Positions 8,925 to 20,159 of a DNA stretch of 64,000 bases are shown here, one piece after another. Source of the DNA: an uncultured Bacteroidia bacterium (GTDB lineage: Bacteria; Bacteroidota; Bacteroidia; Bacteroidales; Prolixibacteraceae); contig CAIVCR010000049.1 of assembly GCA_903904515.1 (NCBI GenBank), positions 62,001-126,000 on the forward strand, given 5' to 3'. The notes under the pieces were generated by a model that had not been told where the DNA came from, did not search any database, and saw only the letters and a list, made by a program, of their open reading frames with translations. Numbering within the stretch: position 1 is the stretch's first letter; every line of letters starts with the position of its first letter. The position numbers and the translations under genes are program-made.

Positions 8925-11741
8925 TTATTGCACCTTGGCGACAGCTTCCGGCATTAGCGCTACACTGATATAATTCTTAAAATCAAATATTTTCAATGCA
9001 GCCGATTTTAAGGATTCTTTTGTGAGGTTTTGGACCCCAGAATCAAATTCTCCGAATGTTTTAAAATCGCCGTTCATATTCAGATAATACGATTTAAGTG
9101 TACCCTGCCAGTAATTGTTTTCCCGCAAATTAGTTTCCCGCTCACGTTTAATCTTTTCGCGTGCTTTATCCACCTCTTCCTGCCTGGGGCCATTTTCAAT
9201 CAGCTCATGGATAATCGAAAAAACAGATGTTTTCAACTCATTGATCTTTTCAGGAGCTGTACCATAATAGATTGTCATGTCGTATTCCGGAACAGGAAAT
9301 TTATTGGTCCCAGGTGACGCCCCAATATAATAAACGCTTGATTTATCTTCCCGGATACTCTCGGTTAGCCTTGTTGATAATATTTTACTTATTGCATCAA
9401 TCTCTAAAATATCCTTTGTCGTATAGTTCAGATTACCATGAAATTGTATATACTGAATCGATTTTGATTCTTTCCCTTTATGTACAATTTTTTCAATAAT
9501 CCCCTTCGGCTTCCTGACTTCCAGATCTACCCATTTTTCCCTGTTTTTGCCTGTAGCTAAAGAGGCAATATATTTTTCAACAAGCGGTTTGAATTTAGCC
9601 GGATCGATTTTCCCGACAAAGAAGAAGGTAAAAGCACCCGGATTGGCAAATCGCTCTTTGCAAATCTGTTCTATTCTGGCAAATTTTGCTTCATCAAGCA
9701 TCTCTTTGGTTAGCGGTTTCATCCGGGGATGGTAATTTGAGGTTACAACTCTGAATGTATCAGCAAATGCACTTTCCGGTGAGACATCCTTATTATCGAG
9801 TTGACTATGCATGCGGGTAATGTATGAAGAGAAGGCAGACTCATCAAACCGGGGATGGGTAAAATAGAGATTGATCAGCTGGAAAAGCGTTTCAACATCT
9901 GATACATTTGATGACCCTTCGAGTCCTTGTGTCAGCATTTTGAGGACAGGAGTAACCGAGACCTCCTTTCCGGAGAGCATCTTTTGTAAGGTGGTCATTT
10001 TAAAATCTGCGATCCCACTCATATCCATAATCGTTGCAGCAAAAGAGGCAGAGATATTATCTGACTGAGGGTAAAGTGACCAACCGCCTAATGAATATCC
10101 TGTAAATAGTATTTCATCGTCTTTAAAATCAGTCTGTTTATAGACCACCTTTGTACCGTTTGAGAGAGTCCATTCTGTTGCATCTACTTCCTTAATTTTC
10201 TTTTCTCCAACCACTTTTCCGGCGACAGGAATAGCTTTCATCAAAGGTTCGCTTGATGTTTCATCGGCATATTTGGTGATATTTTGTCCTTGCACATCAT
10301 CCAAAACCTTCCTGATATCAGCCTCTGAAGGGGCAGGAGTAGCGGCTAATTCAGGGGCAGTGACAATCACTACCCGATTTTCACTGGTAATCCATTTTTG
10401 AGCCAGCGCGTTAACCTCTGCCAGGGTAATTGTGGGCATAAAGGTTTTATAATATTCAAATTCCATTTCAATTCCAGGAACTGGTTCCTGGCGCATGAGG
10501 AAATTACGGGTATATTCCTGGGCAATACTCATCGACTCTCTTTTATCGCGCTCATTATAAGATGATTCCATCGATTTCAGCATTGCATTTTTATTTCTGT
10601 CAAGTTCACTTTGGGTAAATCCAAATTTTTTAACTCGCTCATTTTCAATTAATACTGCCTTAAGCCCTTCCGGTATCTTCCCTGGATGGGTGATTACCAT
10701 AGAGTTGTAGACATCTGATGGACCGATTAAGCCACCATATCCTGCCTGACCCATTACAAACGGAGGGTTTGCTTTCTGTGTCAGTTCCGAAAGCCTTAGG
10801 TTAATCATTTGATTATAAAGGCTGTATAAGATTGAAGTGCGATAACCATTGATAGTCAGATCAATTTTCATTGGATGCTTGATGTAAACAGAGGCCGAAG
10901 AATAGGTCGCTTCTTTATCGGTGATGATTTTGACAAGTGTTTCAGTATGCCCGGGAACTGTAAATAGCTCTTTTTCCCTTGGTGTTGACTTAGCCGTTAT
11001 AGCCGAGAATTTCTCCTGAATCCTGGTGACCATTTTTTGCTGGTCAAAATCTCCAACGACAATAATGGCCTGTAAATCGGGTCTGTACCAATCGCTTCTA
11101 TATCGTCTTAACACTTCAGGTTTGCAATTATCGATAACTTCCATTTTCCCGATAGGTAACCTGTTGGCATATTTTGAGTCTTTTAAAAATACCGGTAGCC
11201 ATTGATTCAGCATTCGTTGTTGAGCTCCTTGTCCTCCACGCCACTCTTCGTGAACGACGCCCCGCTCTTTATTGATCACTGCATCAGAATCACACACCTG
11301 GGAGGCCCAGTCGAAAAGTACCTGAAGCCCTTTTTGAACAAACTCATCTTTTTCAAGAGGCACTTTTACCATGTAAACAGTTTCATCAAAACTGGTATAG
11401 GCATTAATCTCAGGACCTGATTCCATGCCGATTGACTCAAAGTATTTAATCAAGTCATATTTGGGGAAATTTTTCGTCCCATCAAAGCTCATATGTTCAC
11501 AGAAGTGGGCAAGACCGACTTGATCTGAATCTTCAAGAACAGAACCGGCAGATACAACGAGCATCATTTCAGCCCTGTTTTTGGGGGTTGAGTTCGATAT
11601 TACATAATAGGTTAACCCGTTTTTAAGAACACCTTTACTGGCAGCAGGATTAAATGGAATTGGATCAGAAAGCTTAAATGGCTGAGCAAAGAGTTGGACA
11701 GTAATCCACAGGAGGAGGATAAACAAGGATAATTTTCTCAT
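8925..11741 (-). CDS. M16 family zinc metallopeptidase, exported
   Basis: 938 aa with a Sec signal peptide (LFILLLWITVQLFAQ). The inverted zinc motif HFCEH gives His79, Glu82 (catalytic base) and His83; the third ligand is Glu159 in NKERGVV, 76 residues on, the normal spacing. Four M16 half-domains fit the length, as in single-chain pitrilysin-type enzymes; the second half lacks a zinc motif, as usual. It probably degrades peptides in the periplasm. It is transcribed alone, with a terminator after it. Confidence 0.93.
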   Translation of the reverse strand: MRKLSLFILLLWITVQLFAQPFKLSDPIPFNPAASKGVLKNGLTYYVISNSTPKNRAEMMLVVSAGSVLEDSDQVGLAHFCEHMSFDGTKNFPKYDLIKYFESIGMESGPEINAYTSFDETVYMVKVPLEKDEFVQKGLQVLFDWASQVCDSDAVINKERGVVHEEWRGGQGAQQRMLNQWLPVFLKDSKYANRLPIGKMEVIDNCKPEVLRRYRSDWYRPDLQAIIVVGDFDQQKMVTRIQEKFSAITAKSTPREKELFTVPGHTETLVKIITDKEATYSSASVYIKHPMKIDLTINGYRTSILYSLYNQMINLRLSELTQKANPPFVMGQAGYGGLIGPSDVYNSMVITHPGKIPEGLKAVLIENERVKKFGFTQSELDRNKNAMLKSMESSYNERDKRESMSIAQEYTRNFLMRQEPVPGIEMEFEYYKTFMPTITLAEVNALAQKWITSENRVVIVTAPELAATPAPSEADIRKVLDDVQGQNITKYADETSSEPLMKAIPVAGKVVGEKKIKEVDATEWTLSNGTKVVYKQTDFKDDEILFTGYSLGGWSLYPQSDNISASFAATIMDMSGIADFKMTTLQKMLSGKEVSVTPVLKMLTQGLEGSSNVSDVETLFQLINLYFTHPRFDESAFSSYITRMHSQLDNKDVSPESAFADTFRVVTSNYHPRMKPLTKEMLDEAKFARIEQICKERFANPGAFTFFFVGKIDPAKFKPLVEKYIASLATGKNREKWVDLEVRKPKGIIEKIVHKGKESKSIQYIQFHGNLNYTTKDILEIDAISKILSTRLTESIREDKSSVYYIGASPGTNKFPVPEYDMTIYYGTAPEKINELKTSVFSIIHELIENGPRQEEVDKAREKIKRERETNLRENNYWQGTLKSYYLNMNGDFKTFGEFDSGVQNLTKESLKSAALKIFDFKNYISVALMPEAVAKVQ

Positions 11742-11828
11742 AATAAAGATTTTAATTGCTTGAATTGATCTTTTAAGGAATTAAACAGTATTATTATTAA
11801 TACGTTTTATAAGGCCAAATAGTTTCAA

Positions 11829-12668
11829 TCAGGGGTGATGAGATATGTGCTTATTCACCGCATGACTAAATCCATCCTCGTAATGTGCGAGGCTGTTGAG
11901 GTATTTGATTTTCAATTCTTCAGGTGCATTTTCAACGACGTAAGAGTGATGGGTAAATTCGAGCATTTCGAGATCGTTAAAATCATTTCCTATCCCCAGT
12001 GTATTTTCACGCGCAATTCCTGTTATCCGGCAGATCTCCTCAATTCCATGGGCCTTTGAAACACCATTGGGGAAAATTTCCATCCAGATGTAACTTGAAT
12101 TAAGAGGTGAGGTTGTTTTGATGAGGCTCAAATCGGGGAACCTTTTCTGGATTTTCACCTTAACCTGCTCAAATTGATCGCTTTCTATGGGGAAAAACAT
12201 CAGAAACTGGGAAGAGGCAAACGGTTTCTCCGGATCGATTTTAACAGCTTCTCCGAATTTTTTATGGTGCTCGACATATCGGGTTAATTCCGGGCATTCA
12301 TAGCTTTCCCACCAGCCGAAGTTGTGATTGTCGGGCAGCATTCTGGAGACTTTAAAATTGTAGTTCTCGCCGATCAGATACTTTATGATTTCATCGGTTT
12401 CATCCAGTGGAATTGACATAGAACGGATCAGTTTTTGGGTTTTCCAATCCATAATCCCCGCACCGGAGGAAAAAATAACATAGTCAAAAGGAGATTCTTC
12501 ATTTAAAACTAACCTGACTTTATAAAGGTTCCTCCCAGTTGCTGCTACCCTGCACAACCCTAAAATACCTAATCGTTCAAGTGTTTTCTGATCTGCCGGA
12601 CTTATTGACTGATCAGCTTGTAAGAGGGTGCCATCCAGATCGGTAACCACCATTTTTACGTCAAACAT
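11829..12668 (-). CDS. HAD superfamily hydrolase, Cof-type (IIB)
   Basis: 279 aa, cytoplasmic. Motif I is VTDLDGTLL (nucleophile Asp10, Asp12), motif II is AATGRN, and motif IV is GIGNDFNDLEML, with a large C2 cap in between, as in Cof/YbiV-type sugar-phosphate or nucleotide phosphatases. Such enzymes act on small phosphorylated metabolites, often pyridoxal phosphate or hexose phosphates; the substrate cannot be read from sequence. It is divergent from hppA across a 460-base gap. Confidence 0.88.
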   Translation of the reverse strand: MFDVKMVVTDLDGTLLQADQSISPADQKTLERLGILGLCRVAATGRNLYKVRLVLNEESPFDYVIFSSGAGIMDWKTQKLIRSMSIPLDETDEIIKYLIGENYNFKVSRMLPDNHNFGWWESYECPELTRYVEHHKKFGEAVKIDPEKPFASSQFLMFFPIESDQFEQVKVKIQKRFPDLSLIKTTSPLNSSYIWMEIFPNGVSKAHGIEEICRITGIARENTLGIGNDFNDLEMLEFTHHSYVVENAPEELKIKYLNSLAHYEDGFSHAVNKHISHHP

Positions 12669-13128
12669 AAATAATTAACTTCTAGTTTAAACTGATTTAT
12701 TCATTGAATTTAATGGATAGCAAGATAATACATTGAAATGGTTTAGGAGAGTGATTTTGCAATAATTATTGCAAATAATACAAAACCCCGAAAACTATTT
12801 TAACCCATTACAAATTGTAATTATATTAGATTTAACAGCTTTTTTTAAGAAAAATCGAATTAAATTAGCGCTGTAAATTTTCGATTTTCATAAAACCAAA
12901 CACAATGAATTACGGGCTTGAAAAACAAACCGATAACCGTAGGAATATCGAATCGTCTTAATCTATTTATTTGTCTGGAATCTAAGATTAGTGATCAGGG
13001 AGTTTAAATCTCTCTTTTTCGTTAATCCGAAGATCCTCTTTTACAGGTATAAAATCTTTTTAATATTTGATATTTCATTCTTTATTTTTATTGATCATAA
13101 CACAGGTTCATTTTCTAATTTTTAATGT
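12669..13128. other. 460-base intergenic region upstream of hppA with several dyads
   Basis: No reading frame with coding character is visible. The region is very AT-rich and holds three symmetric elements: a 20-base perfect palindrome at 12756-12775, ATTACAA-A-TTGTAAT at 12807-12821, and arms AAAATCGAA / TTCGATTTT at 12851-12888. It must contain the promoters of the divergent HAD gene and hppA; I could not find a full -33/-7 pair. Confidence 0.6.
12756..12775. promoter_or_regulatory. 20-base perfect palindrome, possible operator
   Basis: TTTGCAATAATTATTGCAAA is its own reverse complement. It lies between the divergent HAD phosphatase and pyrophosphatase genes, with no T-run, so it is more like a dimeric repressor site than a terminator. 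The binding protein is unknown. Confidence 0.5.
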
Positions 13129-15534
13129 ATGAAACGACTATTATCCTTCTTAATGATTTTTGCATTGCCGGCTTTGGTATTTGGTAGCGAAGCCGATCTG
13201 AAAATTCCGGCACTGGATCCGGGACAGTACAATATGTTGCTGTTTGGCTTTCTGATTTGTATTCTTGGCTTATTATTTGGTCTTTACCAGTTTATCAGGG
13301 TAAAAAGGCTGGGTGCTCACAAGAATATGTTGGATGTTGCCCATATCATATTTGAAACCTGCAAAACTTACCTGATTCAGCAGGGGAAATTTTTACTGAT
13401 CTTGTTTGCCTTTATTGCAGCTTGTATCGCTTTTTACTTTGGATTTTTGCAGCAAATGAGTTTTGGTGGTGTTTTACTGATTCTCATGTGGTCAGTGATC
13501 GGGATCCTCGGTTCTTATGGTGTTGCCTGGTTTGGAATTCGGATGAACACTTTGGCAAATAGCCGTATGGCATTTGCATCGCTGGAACGGAAGCCTTTAA
13601 AACTCCTTAATATTCCTTTGGATGCAGGGATGAGTATTGGTGTGCTTTTGGTAAGTGTTGAACTTATTATGATGCTTATTATTTTACTTTTCATTCCTCG
13701 CGAATTTGCAGGTGCAAGTTTTATTGGATTTGCAATCGGTGAATCTTTAGGTGCTTCGGCACTTCGTATTGCCGGCGGTATCTTTACCAAAATTGCAGAT
13801 ATCGGTAGTGACTTAATGAAAGTTGTTTTTAAAATTAAGGAAGATGATCCACGTAATCCTGGGGTTATTGCCGATTGTACTGGTGATAATGCAGGTGATA
13901 GTGTAGGTCCCACTGCAGACGGTTTTGAAACATACGGTGTAACAGGTGTTGCCCTCATTAGTTTTATTGTACTTGCTGTAGCTAAAGTTGAAGATCAGAT
14001 GTTGTTACTCACCTGGATATTCCTGATGCGTATCTTAATGGTCGTTACCTCGATTGCAGCATTTTATGTCAATAAAGTTTATACCAATGCAAAATATCGT
14101 GATGTATTGGATCTTGATTTTGAAAAACCTCTTACTACGTTGGTTTGGATTACCTCCATCCTTTCTATTCTTGTAACTTTTGCAGTAAGTTATTTTATGA
14201 TCGGCGGTCTGGCCAATAACCTTTGGCTGACTTTATCCATTATTATCAGTTGCGGTACTCTTGGAGCTGCATTAATTCCTGAATTTACCAAAATCTTTAC
14301 CAGTCCAAAATCGGGACATGTAAACGAAATTGTTACGGCATCGCGTGAAGGTGGTGCATCGCTCAATATCCTCTCTGGTCTTGTTGCCGGTAACTTTAGC
14401 GCTTTCTGGCAAGGGATGGTATTTTTGGTTCTTATGTTTATTGCCTATATTTCTTCAACACATGGTCTTGATGCATTGATGATCTATCCATCGATCTTTG
14501 CGTTTGGCCTTGTTGCATTTGGCTTTCTTGGTATGGGACCTGTCACCATTGCTGTTGATAGTTACGGACCGGTTACCGATAATGCTCAGAGTATTTATGA
14601 GCTTTCGCTAATTGAAGAGAATCCTAATGCGGCAGTAGAAATTGAGAAGGAATTTGGTTTTGTACCCGATTTTGAAAATGCCAAACATTATCTTGAAGCT
14701 AATGATGGAGCAGGGAATACGTTTAAAGCAACTGCAAAACCTGTACTTATCGGTACTGCTGTTGTTGGAGCAACAACCATGATCTTTTCGCTTATTCTTT
14801 TAATCAAACATAAATTCGGAATCGAACCTGAAACTATTCTTAATGTTCTTAATCCATACACAATTCTTGGATTTTTAGCAGGTGGTTCTGTTATTTACTG
14901 GTTTACTGGAGCCTCTATTCAGGCGGTAACTACAGGAGCTTATCGTGCAGTCGAATATATCAAGAAAAATATTCATCTGGATGAAGGTGCAGATAGCAGT
15001 GCTTCAATTGAAACATCCAAAGAGGTTGTGAAGATTTGTACACAATATGCCCAGACAGGGATGTTTAATATTTTTATTGCAATCTTCTCTTTTGCCCTGG
15101 CTTTTGCATTCTTTGCAGGATACCGCGATATGACAGCAGCTACACCTGCACTCAAATTTGCAGCGACTTCATTTTTTGTAAGCTACCTGATTTCAATAGC
15201 GGTCTTCGGACTCTTCCAGGCACTTTTTATGGCCAATGCCGGAGGTGCATGGGATAATGCTAAAAAAGTTGTGGAAGTTGACCTTCGCGAGAAAGGTACA
15301 CCTTTACATGAAGCATCTATCGTTGGTGATACCGTTGGGGATCCATTCAAAGATACCTCTTCGGTGGCATTAAACCCAATTATCAAGTTTACAACTCTTT
15401 TTGGATTGCTTGCCATGGAAATTGCAATTTCTGATAGCTTTTATGGTGTGGCACCATATGTGGGAGGGGTATTCTTCTTAATTGCACTGGTCTTCGTTTA
15501 CCGCTCCTTCTATAAGATGAGGATTATTAAATAA
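13129..15534 (+). CDS. hppA: Membrane-bound ion-pumping pyrophosphatase
   Basis: 801 aa with a signal-like first segment and about 16 membrane spans. It couples PPi hydrolysis to H+ or Na+ transport. The active-site acidic motif is DDPRNPGVIADCTGDNAGDSVGP, followed by GPVTDNAQSIYE and, near the end, GDTVGDPFKDTSS. At the site that separates K+-dependent (Ala) from K+-independent (Lys) enzymes it has GNTFKA with Lys533, so K+ independence is expected. ADCTGDNAGD differs from the usual ADNVGDNVGD, placing it in a divergent branch; I infer H+ transport but Na+ involvement is not excluded. A terminator follows. Confidence 0.95.
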   Translation: MKRLLSFLMIFALPALVFGSEADLKIPALDPGQYNMLLFGFLICILGLLFGLYQFIRVKRLGAHKNMLDVAHIIFETCKTYLIQQGKFLLILFAFIAACIAFYFGFLQQMSFGGVLLILMWSVIGILGSYGVAWFGIRMNTLANSRMAFASLERKPLKLLNIPLDAGMSIGVLLVSVELIMMLIILLFIPREFAGASFIGFAIGESLGASALRIAGGIFTKIADIGSDLMKVVFKIKEDDPRNPGVIADCTGDNAGDSVGPTADGFETYGVTGVALISFIVLAVAKVEDQMLLLTWIFLMRILMVVTSIAAFYVNKVYTNAKYRDVLDLDFEKPLTTLVWITSILSILVTFAVSYFMIGGLANNLWLTLSIIISCGTLGAALIPEFTKIFTSPKSGHVNEIVTASREGGASLNILSGLVAGNFSAFWQGMVFLVLMFIAYISSTHGLDALMIYPSIFAFGLVAFGFLGMGPVTIAVDSYGPVTDNAQSIYELSLIEENPNAAVEIEKEFGFVPDFENAKHYLEANDGAGNTFKATAKPVLIGTAVVGATTMIFSLILLIKHKFGIEPETILNVLNPYTILGFLAGGSVIYWFTGASIQAVTTGAYRAVEYIKKNIHLDEGADSSASIETSKEVVKICTQYAQTGMFNIFIAIFSFALAFAFFAGYRDMTAATPALKFAATSFFVSYLISIAVFGLFQALFMANAGGAWDNAKKVVEVDLREKGTPLHEASIVGDTVGDPFKDTSSVALNPIIKFTTLFGLLAMEIAISDSFYGVAPYVGGVFFLIALVFVYRSFYKMRIIK

Positions 15535-15668
15535 CAATATTTTTACTTTAGATATCATGATTTAACAAACTTTAAGATCTGTTGAATCATCTTAACTAAA
15601 TTCTATTGCATATTTGTGGAGTAAGAGTAAAGCACTTTTTTTCATAGATTTTGGTTAGGTTAACATAG

Positions 15669-15699
15669 GGCATCCTCAAAAGGGGTGCCTTTTGTTTTT
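15669..15699 (+). terminator. Terminator of hppA
   Basis: GGCATCC and GGGTGCC arms (one G-T pair) with a short A-rich loop, followed by TTTTGTTTTT. It lies about 135 bases after the hppA stop. Confidence 0.75.
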
Positions 15700-15841
15700 G
15701 GATAGATTGATGAGTCGTTGTAAAACCTTGAATTTTATGCTGAGATGGAAAAGGTATGCTGATTCAAAATTCCTCATTTCCTGGGAAAATCATAAACAAC
15801 GGAGATAATTACAAATTACCCTTTTCAAAATCTGTCAAAAA

Positions 15842-15875
15842 AAAAAGTTTATTGAAGTTATTCAATAAACTTTTT
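15842..15875. terminator. Bidirectional terminator between hppA and odhB
   Basis: AAAAAGTTTATTGAA and TTCAATAAACTTTTT form a perfect 15-base stem with a 4-base loop. A-run and T-run are on both sides, so it can end odhB transcription on the minus strand and readthrough from hppA. The rest of the 15535-15929 gap shows no gene. Confidence 0.85.
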
Positions 15876-15929
15876 CACTTTTTCTGAAATATGATGAGTT
15901 GGTTCTTATCCAACTTATTCTATGATTTT

Positions 15930-17198
15930 TTATAATCCAAGCAATACCTCTTCCTGGCTTTTCCCTTCGAAAAGAAGTTTGGACGGATCCTCCAGTAGTT
16001 CTTTTATTTTTACCAGAAATCCTACTGAATCTTTACCATCAATTATTCTGTGATCATAAGAGAGTGCGAGGTACATCATGGGCCTGATCTCCACTTTCCC
16101 ATTTACTGCAATTGGTCGGTCTTTAATCGCATGCATTCCCAGGATGGCGCTTTGCGGCGGATTGAGAATTGGTGTAGACATCAATGAACCAAACACTCCA
16201 CCATTGGTAATGGTAAATGTTCCACCGGTCATCTCCTGAACAGTAAGTTTTTTGTCTCTCGCTTTTTCTGCCAGTTCTTTAATCTCCCGTTCAATAGCCT
16301 CTATACTTTTAGTTTCAGCATTACGGACAATTGGAACCATTAATCCTTTAGGAGTTGTCACTGCAATTCCAATATCATGATATCGCGGGGTTAGAATATC
16401 TTCGCCATCGATAAGTGAATTGACTGCCGGATGTTTTGCAAGTGCTATACTAACTGCTTTGGTGAAGAAAGACATAAAACCCAGTTTAATACCATATTTT
16501 TCAATAAACGGTTGCTGGTATTTTTTTCTTAACTCCATCAGCTGACTCATGTCTAACTCATTGAAGGTTGTAAGCATTGCAGTTTCATTCTTAACTGCAA
16601 CTAAGCGCTGACTAAGTTTGCGACGAAGTGGAGACATTGGAGTCCGATCGATATCCCGGTTTTTTTCAGTCGCTGAGAGAAGTGGCAAAACTGTTGGTGT
16701 GGTAAGAACGCTTTCTACATCTTTTCGGGTAATTCTATGTAGTCCATTTAAAACATCTTCCATGCTTAATCCGGACTCTTCCATTACTGCCTTTGCAGCA
16801 GGTGTAACTTTAACCAGCTTATTTTCAGTTTTTGACCTTTCTTTTTCCGGCTGTTTATTTAGGGAAGGTGATGGTTCCGGCGTTTTTTGTTTTGAAGTTT
16901 CAGGTTCATGGATCGCCTCTCTATTTAACAGTATAGAGCCGCTCTCAGCACGCTGTATGGTTTCGTCGCTGTCTACTTCACATACAACTGTTCCTACTGC
17001 AATCCTTTCTCCCTCCTTAATGAAGATTTTTACTTTCCCGGCTGCAGATGCAGTCAGGGACAATGTTGCTTTATCTGATTCAATTTCAGCAATTTCCTGA
17101 CCATTATTTACGAATGCGCCATCTTCAACCAGCCATTTACCGATTTCAACTTCAGTGATTGATTCACCTGGAGACGGTATTTTGATTTCAAGAATCAT
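15930..17198 (-). CDS. odhB: 2-oxoglutarate dehydrogenase E2, dihydrolipoamide succinyltransferase
   Basis: 422 aa. Lipoyl domain with [11 protein letters not shown] (lipoyl Lys43), a charged proline-rich linker, the E1/E3 binding domain ([14 protein letters not shown]... [10 protein letters not shown]) and the catalytic domain ending in [16 protein letters not shown], with the conserved His and Asp. It transfers the succinyl group to CoA in the TCA cycle. It lies 29 bases downstream of sucA. One lipoyl domain and the ESDK form favour succinyl over branched-chain acyl transfer. Confidence 0.95.
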   Translation of the reverse strand: MILEIKIPSPGESITEVEIGKWLVEDGAFVNNGQEIAEIESDKATLSLTASAAGKVKIFIKEGERIAVGTVVCEVDSDETIQRAESGSILLNREAIHEPETSKQKTPEPSPSLNKQPEKERSKTENKLVKVTPAAKAVMEESGLSMEDVLNGLHRITRKDVESVLTTPTVLPLLSATEKNRDIDRTPMSPLRRKLSQRLVAVKNETAMLTTFNELDMSQLMELRKKYQQPFIEKYGIKLGFMSFFTKAVSIALAKHPAVNSLIDGEDILTPRYHDIGIAVTTPKGLMVPIVRNAETKSIEAIEREIKELAEKARDKKLTVQEMTGGTFTITNGGVFGSLMSTPILNPPQSAILGMHAIKDRPIAVNGKVEIRPMMYLALSYDHRIIDGKDSVGFLVKIKELLEDPSKLLFEGKSQEEVLLGL

Positions 17199-17227
17199 AA
17201 CAGAAAAATTTAGTATCTTATCTAAAG

Positions 17228-19942
17228 TTAATTAAAAACGGCGTTCAGAATTCGCTCAAGACTTCTTTTGTGTTTCTCAAGGAGTCCTGTTGCGGGGCTT
17301 GCACTTTCAGCCCGACTAATCAATTCCAGTTCGAGTTCAGGATATTTCCGGGAGATATAAGGCCAAACACCCATATTTGCTGGTTCGTCCTGAACCCACA
17401 ACACACGATTTGCATTGGGGTTTTGAAATTTGATTGTCCGAATCTCTTCTGATGGGAAGGGAAAGAGTTGTTCAATCCGGATAATAGCAAAGTTCTTTCG
17501 GTCTAACTTTTCACGACGTTCCAATATCTCGTAGTAAATTTTACCGGAAGTGAAAATAAGCACTTCAGCTTTACCATGCGCAACTTTATCATCACCGATT
17601 ATTTCCATAAATTCGCGAGAGGAGAGGTGTTCAATAGGTGATATGACCAATGGGTGCCTAAGCAGACTTTTAGGGGTAAACACAATCATGGGAATTCGAA
17701 TGTTTCCAATAACCTGCCGACGCAAAAGGTGGAACATATTGGCGGGAGTAGTGGGCATCATTACCTGCATATTATAATTTGTGCATAACGACAACATTCT
17801 TTCTACTCTTCCACTGGAGTGTTCTGAACCTTGCCCTTCATAGCCATGTGGCAGAAACAAAACAAGTCCATTCATTAATCCCCATTTCTCTCCGGCAGAA
17901 CTAATGTACTGATCAATTATTACTTGCGCAACATTACTGAAATCTCCAAATTGAGCTTCCCAAATGGTTAAACCTTTCGGATAAAACAGCGAATAACCAT
18001 ACTCGAAGCCCATAACCCCATATTCGTTGAGTGGAGAATTGAATACGCTGAACCTGGCCTGATCGGGAGAAATATTTTTTAATGGGAAATATTTTTCATT
18101 TCCCTCCTCCATAACAATAGCGGCATGTCGGTGTGAGAATGTTCCACGCTCACTGTCCTGTCCGCTTAACCGCACGGGAATGCCTTCGTCTAGGAGTGTG
18201 GCAAAAGCAAGTTGTTCAGCAAGCGCCCAATCAACTTTATTATCTTCAATCAGTTGCCTTCGATCGGCCAGGAGTTTAATGATCTTACCAAAAAAATTCT
18301 GCTCATCTGGTAAGGTATTAATTTTATTGGCAAGCTCTTTTAATTTTACTTCTGAAACAGCTGTTGGTGTAGAGTTTTGCTCGGTAGGTTCGGGGAATCG
18401 ATATGATTTATACTCTTCAACCAGAAAGCTTTTTATCTTTACTTTTTCAATTCCCTTACTTACCTCGTATTTTTCTTCAAGATGCTGGTTGAAATTATCA
18501 ATTTCTGCCAGCACCTCGTGTTGGGTCATTACGCCGGATTCGATCAGTTTACTCGCATATACATCACGAGGATTGGGATGGTGAGCTATGGCCTTGTAAA
18601 GAAATGGTTGTGTAAATCGCGGTTCATCTCCTTCGTTATGACCGTACTTGCGATAGGAAAGTATATCGATAAATACATCGCTATGAAAATGTTGTCTGAA
18701 TTCAAGGGCCATTTTGACTGTGAAAATAATTGCTTCAGCATCGTCACCATTAATGTGGAAAACAGGAGACCGCGTAATCTTTGCAACATCGGTACAATAG
18801 GTACTTGATCGGGCATCGAGGTAATCAGTAGTGAAACCTATTTGGTTATTAACTACAATATGAATTGTTCCACCAGTTTTGTAACCTGGCAACTGAGACA
18901 TCTGAACCACCTCATAAACCACCCCTTGTCCTGCGATTGCTGCATCGCCATGAATGATAATAGGGGCAATTTTATTAAAATCTCCGTTGTGGATAAAATC
19001 AATTTTGGCCCTGACCATACCCTCCGCCAGTGGTGCAACCGTTTCGAGATGAGATGGATTCGGGAGAAGGCTGAGTTTTACCTTTGAACCACTTTTAGTA
19101 ATAACCTCTTTATCAAATCCCAGATGGTATTTTACATCTCCCAGAACTATTCCGTCTTCGTATTCAGTAGCATAGAACTCCTTGAAAATATTTTCATACG
19201 GTTTTTTTAGAATATTGGCAAGTACATTTAATCTTCCACGATGAGAAATACCTATAACATACTCTTCAAGTCCCAGATTCACCCCATGTTCAATGATCGC
19301 ATTTAAGGCCGGTATCAGTCCTTCAGTCCCTTCGAGTGAAAATCGCTTGGCACCTACAAATTTTTTATGAATAAAACTTTCAAAACCTGCAGCTTCCTTC
19401 AGGTAATTAAAAATCTCTTTTTGCTCCTTTGGCAATAGTTTTTCAGTGTTCCTGGTTTGCTCCATTCTTTGCTTTAACCAGTCGATCAACTCAGGTTGTC
19501 GCATATAAAGAAATTCAACACCAATTGATTCACAATACGTTTGTTCGAGATGTGCAATAATAACACTCAAGGTTGCAGCTCCAATACCTATTTCTTTACC
19601 AGCCTCAAATACTACATTCAGATCACCATCCTGCAAACCGAAATTATGGTAATCGAGAGTAGGGGTATACTGCCGCCGCCGTCTTACCGGATTAGTCCGT
19701 GTAAAAAGATGTCCGCGCTGACGATAACCATTGATTAGATTTAGGATACAAAACTCCTTTTCCAGTTGACTTTTGTCAACTAATTCCAACGATTTGGATT
19801 CATATGATTTTCGAGCAAGCTCAAATCCTTCAAAGAAATTATACCAACTTTGATCAATATCCCCGGGGTTTTGAAGATAACTTTTGTATAATTCTTCAAT
19901 CGCACCGATTTCATGATTTCCTACCAGAGAGAATCTATCCAT
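17228..19942 (-). CDS. sucA: 2-oxoglutarate dehydrogenase E1 component
   Basis: 904 aa thiamine-diphosphate enzyme that decarboxylates 2-oxoglutarate. The N-terminal E1-E2 docking segment ([24 protein letters not shown]) is followed by family landmarks [55 protein letters not shown] and [21 protein letters not shown]. Length is normal. It heads the sucA-odhB operon; the E3 gene is not in the window. Confidence 0.97.
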   Translation of the reverse strand: MDRFSLVGNHEIGAIEELYKSYLQNPGDIDQSWYNFFEGFELARKSYESKSLELVDKSQLEKEFCILNLINGYRQRGHLFTRTNPVRRRRQYTPTLDYHNFGLQDGDLNVVFEAGKEIGIGAATLSVIIAHLEQTYCESIGVEFLYMRQPELIDWLKQRMEQTRNTEKLLPKEQKEIFNYLKEAAGFESFIHKKFVGAKRFSLEGTEGLIPALNAIIEHGVNLGLEEYVIGISHRGRLNVLANILKKPYENIFKEFYATEYEDGIVLGDVKYHLGFDKEVITKSGSKVKLSLLPNPSHLETVAPLAEGMVRAKIDFIHNGDFNKIAPIIIHGDAAIAGQGVVYEVVQMSQLPGYKTGGTIHIVVNNQIGFTTDYLDARSSTYCTDVAKITRSPVFHINGDDAEAIIFTVKMALEFRQHFHSDVFIDILSYRKYGHNEGDEPRFTQPFLYKAIAHHPNPRDVYASKLIESGVMTQHEVLAEIDNFNQHLEEKYEVSKGIEKVKIKSFLVEEYKSYRFPEPTEQNSTPTAVSEVKLKELANKINTLPDEQNFFGKIIKLLADRRQLIEDNKVDWALAEQLAFATLLDEGIPVRLSGQDSERGTFSHRHAAIVMEEGNEKYFPLKNISPDQARFSVFNSPLNEYGVMGFEYGYSLFYPKGLTIWEAQFGDFSNVAQVIIDQYISSAGEKWGLMNGLVLFLPHGYEGQGSEHSSGRVERMLSLCTNYNMQVMMPTTPANMFHLLRRQVIGNIRIPMIVFTPKSLLRHPLVISPIEHLSSREFMEIIGDDKVAHGKAEVLIFTSGKIYYEILERREKLDRKNFAIIRIEQLFPFPSEEIRTIKFQNPNANRVLWVQDEPANMGVWPYISRKYPELELELISRAESASPATGLLEKHKRSLERILNAVFN

Positions 19943-20159
19943 TTCTTAAATTTAATTCCGTTACAATTACAAATAAATACCGGATAAGTTCAATGAAAGC
20001 TATAGTTTAGCCCTACTTTATCCGTTAATCAAAAAAAAAGAACCAATTTTGATGGTAATTAGTTCCGATTTATCTATTCTTTAGTAAATAAGTAAAAACT
20101 AGGCAAAGTAACTTATTATTTACCTATTTTTACTCTTTATTGTTAAATTTAAAGCGTTT

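Noticed and set aside
18180-18584. 134-codon plus-strand ORF inside sucA
   Set aside because: Serine-rich shadow of the antisense frame of a certain gene.
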